Of a stretch of 17,629 nucleotides of DNA, positions 15,018-17,629 are shown one piece after another. The notes beneath the pieces were generated by a model, which saw nothing but the letters and a program-made list of their open reading frames with translations, did not search any database and was not told the DNA's origin. Position 1 is the stretch's first letter; every line of letters begins with the position of its first letter. The DNA comes from Gammaproteobacteria bacterium. Lineage in GTDB: Bacteria > Pseudomonadota > Gammaproteobacteria > Steroidobacterales > SZUA-146. The position numbers were made by a program, and so were the translations under genes. The stretch spans positions 1-17,629 of the forward strand of contig JABDLQ010000435.1 in assembly GCA_013002925.1 (NCBI GenBank), in the 5' to 3' direction.

Positions 15018-16280
15018 CTAAATTTTAAACGGTTCCTTCAGTTTCTTCGGAACCGCTTCATTCTTCAATGTGACGTAGCGTGGCAGACCATTACGGTAGT
15101 TCGGATAGTCTTCGCCCTTGATGAGTGGCGCAAGATAGCGCCGCGCTGCCGCCGTGATGGAGAACCCGTTTTTGCTGATGAAAGAACGCGGCATCATTTT
15201 CTCACGATTGGCTACACGACTCAGTTTGGCCACACCCACGCCCCAGCGATACGGCTTATCCGAGTGTCTGACGATCACCGGCATGACGGCATTATTGCCA
15301 CGTACGGCCAGTTCCACCGCGGCTTTGCCCATGGCATAGGCCTGGTCGACATCGAGTTTTGACGCAATATGGCGGGCAGAGCGCTGCAGGTAATCGGCAA
15401 TGGCGTAGTGATACTTGAATCCCAGCTTTTCTTTGGTCAGTTGTGCGATGACCTGTGCTGCACCGCCTAACTGAGCATGCCCGAACGAGTCCTTGGTATC
15501 GGCTTCGGCAAGAAATCGCCCATCGGGCCGGCGCACGCCTTCAGACACTACGACGACGCAGTAATCGTATTTGTCGACACATTGCCGGACACGATCCAAA
15601 AATGCTTTTTCGTCAAATGTAATTTCAGGAAACAGAATAATATGCGGAGCGTCACCGGATTTTTCTCCGGCCAACCCGGCCGCACCGGCAATCCAGCCTG
15701 CATGGCGCCCCATAACTTCCAGCACAAAAACTTTGGTGGAAGTACGCGCCATCGAGCGCACATCCAGCGCGGCTTCCATGGTCGAAACCGCAACATATTT
15801 GGCCACCGATCCGAATCCCGGACAGACATCCGTGATGGGCAGGTCATTATCAACCGTTTTTGGAACCCCTACGCAGGTCACCGGGTAGCCCAGTTTTTTG
15901 CCGATCTGGGACACCTTGTGAGCGGTATCCATCGAATCGCCGCCGCCATTATAGAAGAAATAACCAATATCATGCGCCTTAAATACCTCGATAAGACGCT
16001 CATACTGTGCCTTGTTTTCTTCCAGGCCTTTCAATTTGTACCGGCAGGAGCCGAATGCACCACCTGGTGTAAAGCGCAGTGCCGCGACCGCCCGGGCGCT
16101 TTCCCGGTTCGTGTCGATGAGATCTTCGGTGAGTGCTCCGATGATGCCATCCCGACCCGCGTATAATTTGTTGATGACCGACTTGTTCTTTCTGGCAGTT
16201 TCTATCACTCCGCACGCACTGGCGTTTATAACGGCGGTGACGCCGCCGGATTGAGCATAGAATGCGTTTTTTCTGGCCAT
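15018..16280 (-). CDS. pfp: Pyrophosphate-dependent 6-phosphofructokinase
   Basis: Phosphorylates fructose 6-phosphate using PPi, reversibly, in glycolysis. The 420-residue product is longer than ATP-type bacterial PfkA (about 320) and suits the PPi-type group. Phosphoryl-donor determinants favour PPi: the GGDG of ATP enzymes reads GGGDS (112-116), placing Asp115 where ATP enzymes have Gly, and the PGTIDND loop reads PKTVDND (140-146) with Lys141. Asp144 is the presumed catalytic base, and MGRHAGW is kept for substrate binding. The ATG at 16280 has GAGGAG at 16291-16286, 5 nt upstream. Divergent from adk over 172 nt and convergent with the c-di-GMP gene. Donor choice is inferred from these residues. 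Confidence 0.92.
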   Translation of the reverse strand: MARKNAFYAQSGGVTAVINASACGVIETARKNKSVINKLYAGRDGIIGALTEDLIDTNRESARAVAALRFTPGGAFGSCRYKLKGLEENKAQYERLIEVFKAHDIGYFFYNGGGDSMDTAHKVSQIGKKLGYPVTCVGVPKTVDNDLPITDVCPGFGSVAKYVAVSTMEAALDVRSMARTSTKVFVLEVMGRHAGWIAGAAGLAGEKSGDAPHIILFPEITFDEKAFLDRVRQCVDKYDYCVVVVSEGVRRPDGRFLAEADTKDSFGHAQLGGAAQVIAQLTKEKLGFKYHYAIADYLQRSARHIASKLDVDQAYAMGKAAVELAVRGNNAVMPVIVRHSDKPYRWGVGVAKLSRVANREKMMPRSFISKNGFSITAAARRYLAPLIKGEDYPNYRNGLPRYVTLKNEAVPKKLKEPFKI

Positions 16281-16452
16281 GTTAGCTCCTCATTTCGTGT
16301 GATCCAGCAGGTGACACAGAGGATACCCGATTTATTCCGGGTGATCAGCGTTTGACCTACGGCGCACTTGCAGGTAGCTTAACCGCCTTATTTGCCCGCC
16401 GGGAGACTCCGCCCCTGGCCGGGCCGGACTCCTGCGTTGAGAAGGAAATGCT
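16281..16452. other. Divergent pfp/adk intergenic region
   Basis: This 172-nt gap should hold both promoters. Visible: the pfp Shine-Dalgarno GAGGAG (16291-16286), a poor plus-strand promoter match TTGACC (16352-16357), 17 nt, TAGCTT (16375-16380), a small hairpin ACCCG/CGGGT near 16325-16342, and AAGGA (16442-16446) 6 nt before the adk ATG. No small gene seen. Confidence 0.4.
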
Positions 16453-17629
16453 ATGAGAATCGTGATGTTAGGGGCCCCTGGTTCAGGTAAAGGAACTCAG
16501 GCGCAACTGCTGGTCGAGAAGTACAAAATTCCGCAAATTTCAACTGGAGATTTGCTGCGTGCGGCTGCTGAGACAGATACACCGCTGGGCAAACAGGCCA
16601 AAGCGACCATGGAGTCCGGGCACCTGGTGTCAGATGAAATTGTACTCGAGATAATTAAAGAACGTCTCAGGGAACCCGACGCCAAAGGTGGCTTCATCAT
16701 GGATGGCTTTCCCCGCACTATTGTGCAGGCAGAAGCCCTGGATGCAATGCTCGAAGAGCTCGGCAGACCGCTCGACGCGGTGCTGTATATGGAAGTCGAC
16801 AATGATCATCTGATTCAACGTCTGGTTGGTCGTCGCACCTGTACCAAATGCGCGAAGGTCTACAATATCTACACTTCACCGCCCATTATCGATGGGCGCT
16901 GTGACAATTGTGGTCACCGGCTTCACCATCGGGCCGATGATAACGAGGAGACTATTGGCAATCGCCTGCGCGTTTATGAGCTTCATACCAGTCCTCTGAT
17001 TGATTATTACGAAAAAAATGAAGTGCTGGAGTCGATTAATGCTGTCGGCCGGATCAATGAGATATTTTCACGACTGACACGATTTCTGAAGCAGTTCACC
17101 GGTAAAAAATATCAGCAAAAACAGGAAGAGGCCGCTCGATTGCGCGCGGAGGCACGAGCTGAGGCAAAACGTCTGGAAGAAGAGCAGGCAGAACGGCTGG
17201 CCGCGATGATTGCCGAGACCGCGGCGGCAAACAAGGCCGCGCGTGAGAGGGAACAGCAAAACGAAGGTGAAGGCAGCGGTAAAACTGCGAAATCAACCAG
17301 GCGAGCCACAAAGAAGGCTGGCAAAAAAGCTGCCAGTAAAAAGACGGTTAAGAAAAAGGCCGGCAAGAAAAAGGTCGCCAAAAAGAAAGCGACGAAGAAG
17401 AAGGTCGCTAAGAAGAAGGTCGCCAAGAAGAAAGTTGCTACGAAGAAAGTGGCAAAGAAGAAGGTTGCCAAGAAAAAAGTCGCTAAGAAGAAGGTTGCCA
17501 GGAAGAAGGTTGCCAAGAAAAAAGTAGCGAAGAAGAAAGTAGCGAAGAAGAAAGTAGCGAAGAAGAAAGTAGCGAAGAAGAAGGTAGCCAAGAAGAAGGT
17601 AGCCAAGAAGAAGGTAGCCAAGAAGAAGG
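16453..17629 (+). CDS. adk: Adenylate kinase with a long lysine-repeat C-terminal tail (partial at window end)
   Basis: Interconverts ATP plus AMP and two ADP in the cytosol. Residues 1-215 are a full-length Adk: P-loop GAPGSGKGT (7-15), STGDLLR, DGFPRT, and a lid with four Cys (130, 133, 150, 153) as in zinc-binding lids, then RADDNEETIGNRL. AAGGA precedes ATG 16453 by 6 nt. Beyond the usual end, the frame stays open: a charged, probably coiled helix rich in Glu, Arg, Ala (about 217-270), then from about 277 a Lys/Ala/Val tail of KKKVA pentapeptides to residue 392 at the window edge without a stop. Such tails resemble bacterial histone-H1-like and AlgP proteins and suggest nucleic-acid or polyanion binding. 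Whether the tail alters kinase activity is unknown. Confidence 0.93.
   Translation, partial: MRIVMLGAPGSGKGTQAQLLVEKYKIPQISTGDLLRAAAETDTPLGKQAKATMESGHLVSDEIVLEIIKERLREPDAKGGFIMDGFPRTIVQAEALDAMLEELGRPLDAVLYMEVDNDHLIQRLVGRRTCTKCAKVYNIYTSPPIIDGRCDNCGHRLHHRADDNEETIGNRLRVYELHTSPLIDYYEKNEVLESINAVGRINEIFSRLTRFLKQFTGKKYQQKQEEAARLRAEARAEAKRLEEEQAERLAAMIAETAAANKAAREREQQNEGEGSGKTAKSTRRATKKAGKKAASKKTVKKKAGKKKVAKKKATKKKVAKKKVAKKKVATKKVAKKKVAKKKVAKKKVARKKVAKKKVAKKKVAKKKVAKKKVAKKKVAKKKVAKKKVAKKK
17350..17629 (+). repeat. 15-bp tandem repeat coding KKKVA in the adk tail
   Basis: Eighteen complete in-frame 15-bp units (17350-17619) plus 10 bp to the edge. Most encode KKKVA; early units vary (KKKAG, KKKAT, TKKVA, RKKVA) and use mixed codons. 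The units at 17530-17574 are three identical AAGAAGAAAGTAGCG copies, and 17575-17619 three identical AAGAAGAAGGTAGCC copies. The array continues past the window. Confidence 0.95.

Noticed and set aside
17112..17621. Minus-strand frame of repeated ATFFL units, looking like a membrane protein
   Set aside because: It is the complement of the Lys-rich codons in the adk tail; Phe/Leu/Ala repeats arise automatically from AAG/AAA and GTC/GCC on the other strand.
17350..17629. CRISPR or minisatellite non-coding array
   Set aside because: Units are 15 bp with no spacers and remain in frame with adk throughout.

Overview
The window reads as chromosome of a gammaproteobacterium outside the Enterobacterales. 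It carries a complete inner-core LPS gene set, a TolC-type outer-membrane factor, a pyrophosphate-type phosphofructokinase and a gammaproteobacterial-type ThiC. Genus cannot be settled from sequence alone. There are no rRNA or tRNA genes, no insertion sequences and no CRISPR array.

Left part (1-7938): an LPS inner-core and lipid A block. After the last 21 codons of an upstream gene come hldD (ADP-heptose epimerase), waaF (heptosyltransferase II), an OpsX/WaaC-type heptosyltransferase I (minus strand), kdkA (Kdo kinase), an LpxL/HtrB-type acyltransferase (minus), hldE (heptose-7-P kinase/adenylyltransferase) and waaA (Kdo transferase). Together they supply ADP-heptose, transfer and phosphorylate Kdo, add two heptoses and acylate lipid A. 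The kdkA plus opsX pairing points to a Haemophilus-like core with one phosphorylated Kdo. Three neighbouring convergent pairs (waaF/opsX, kdkA/lpxL, waaA/tolC) overlap at their 3' ends by 44, 19 and 20 nt.

Middle (7919-12650): on the minus strand pcm-like methyltransferase and a rhodanese are translationally coupled, followed by tolC, whose promoter region carries two perfect dyads. Divergent from these is thiC. Its product keeps the N-terminal domain, the first metal-ligand His and the CX2CX4C cluster, but has lost several residues that I know as nearly invariant, including the second auxiliary-metal His. Its leader shows hairpins but no recognisable TPP aptamer.

Right part (12712-17629): a cytosolic-looking HAMP-PAS-PAS-GGDEF-EAL protein that begins at its HAMP segment with no membrane anchor; a PPi-type 6-phosphofructokinase (minus); and, divergent from it, an adenylate kinase with a four-cysteine lid whose C terminus runs into a charged helix and a long histone-H1-like tail of KKKVA repeats, still open at the window end.

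Most unusual items: the divergent ThiC, the lysine-repeat tail on adenylate kinase, the anchorless HAMP protein, the paired tolC operator-like dyads and the tail-to-tail overlaps.
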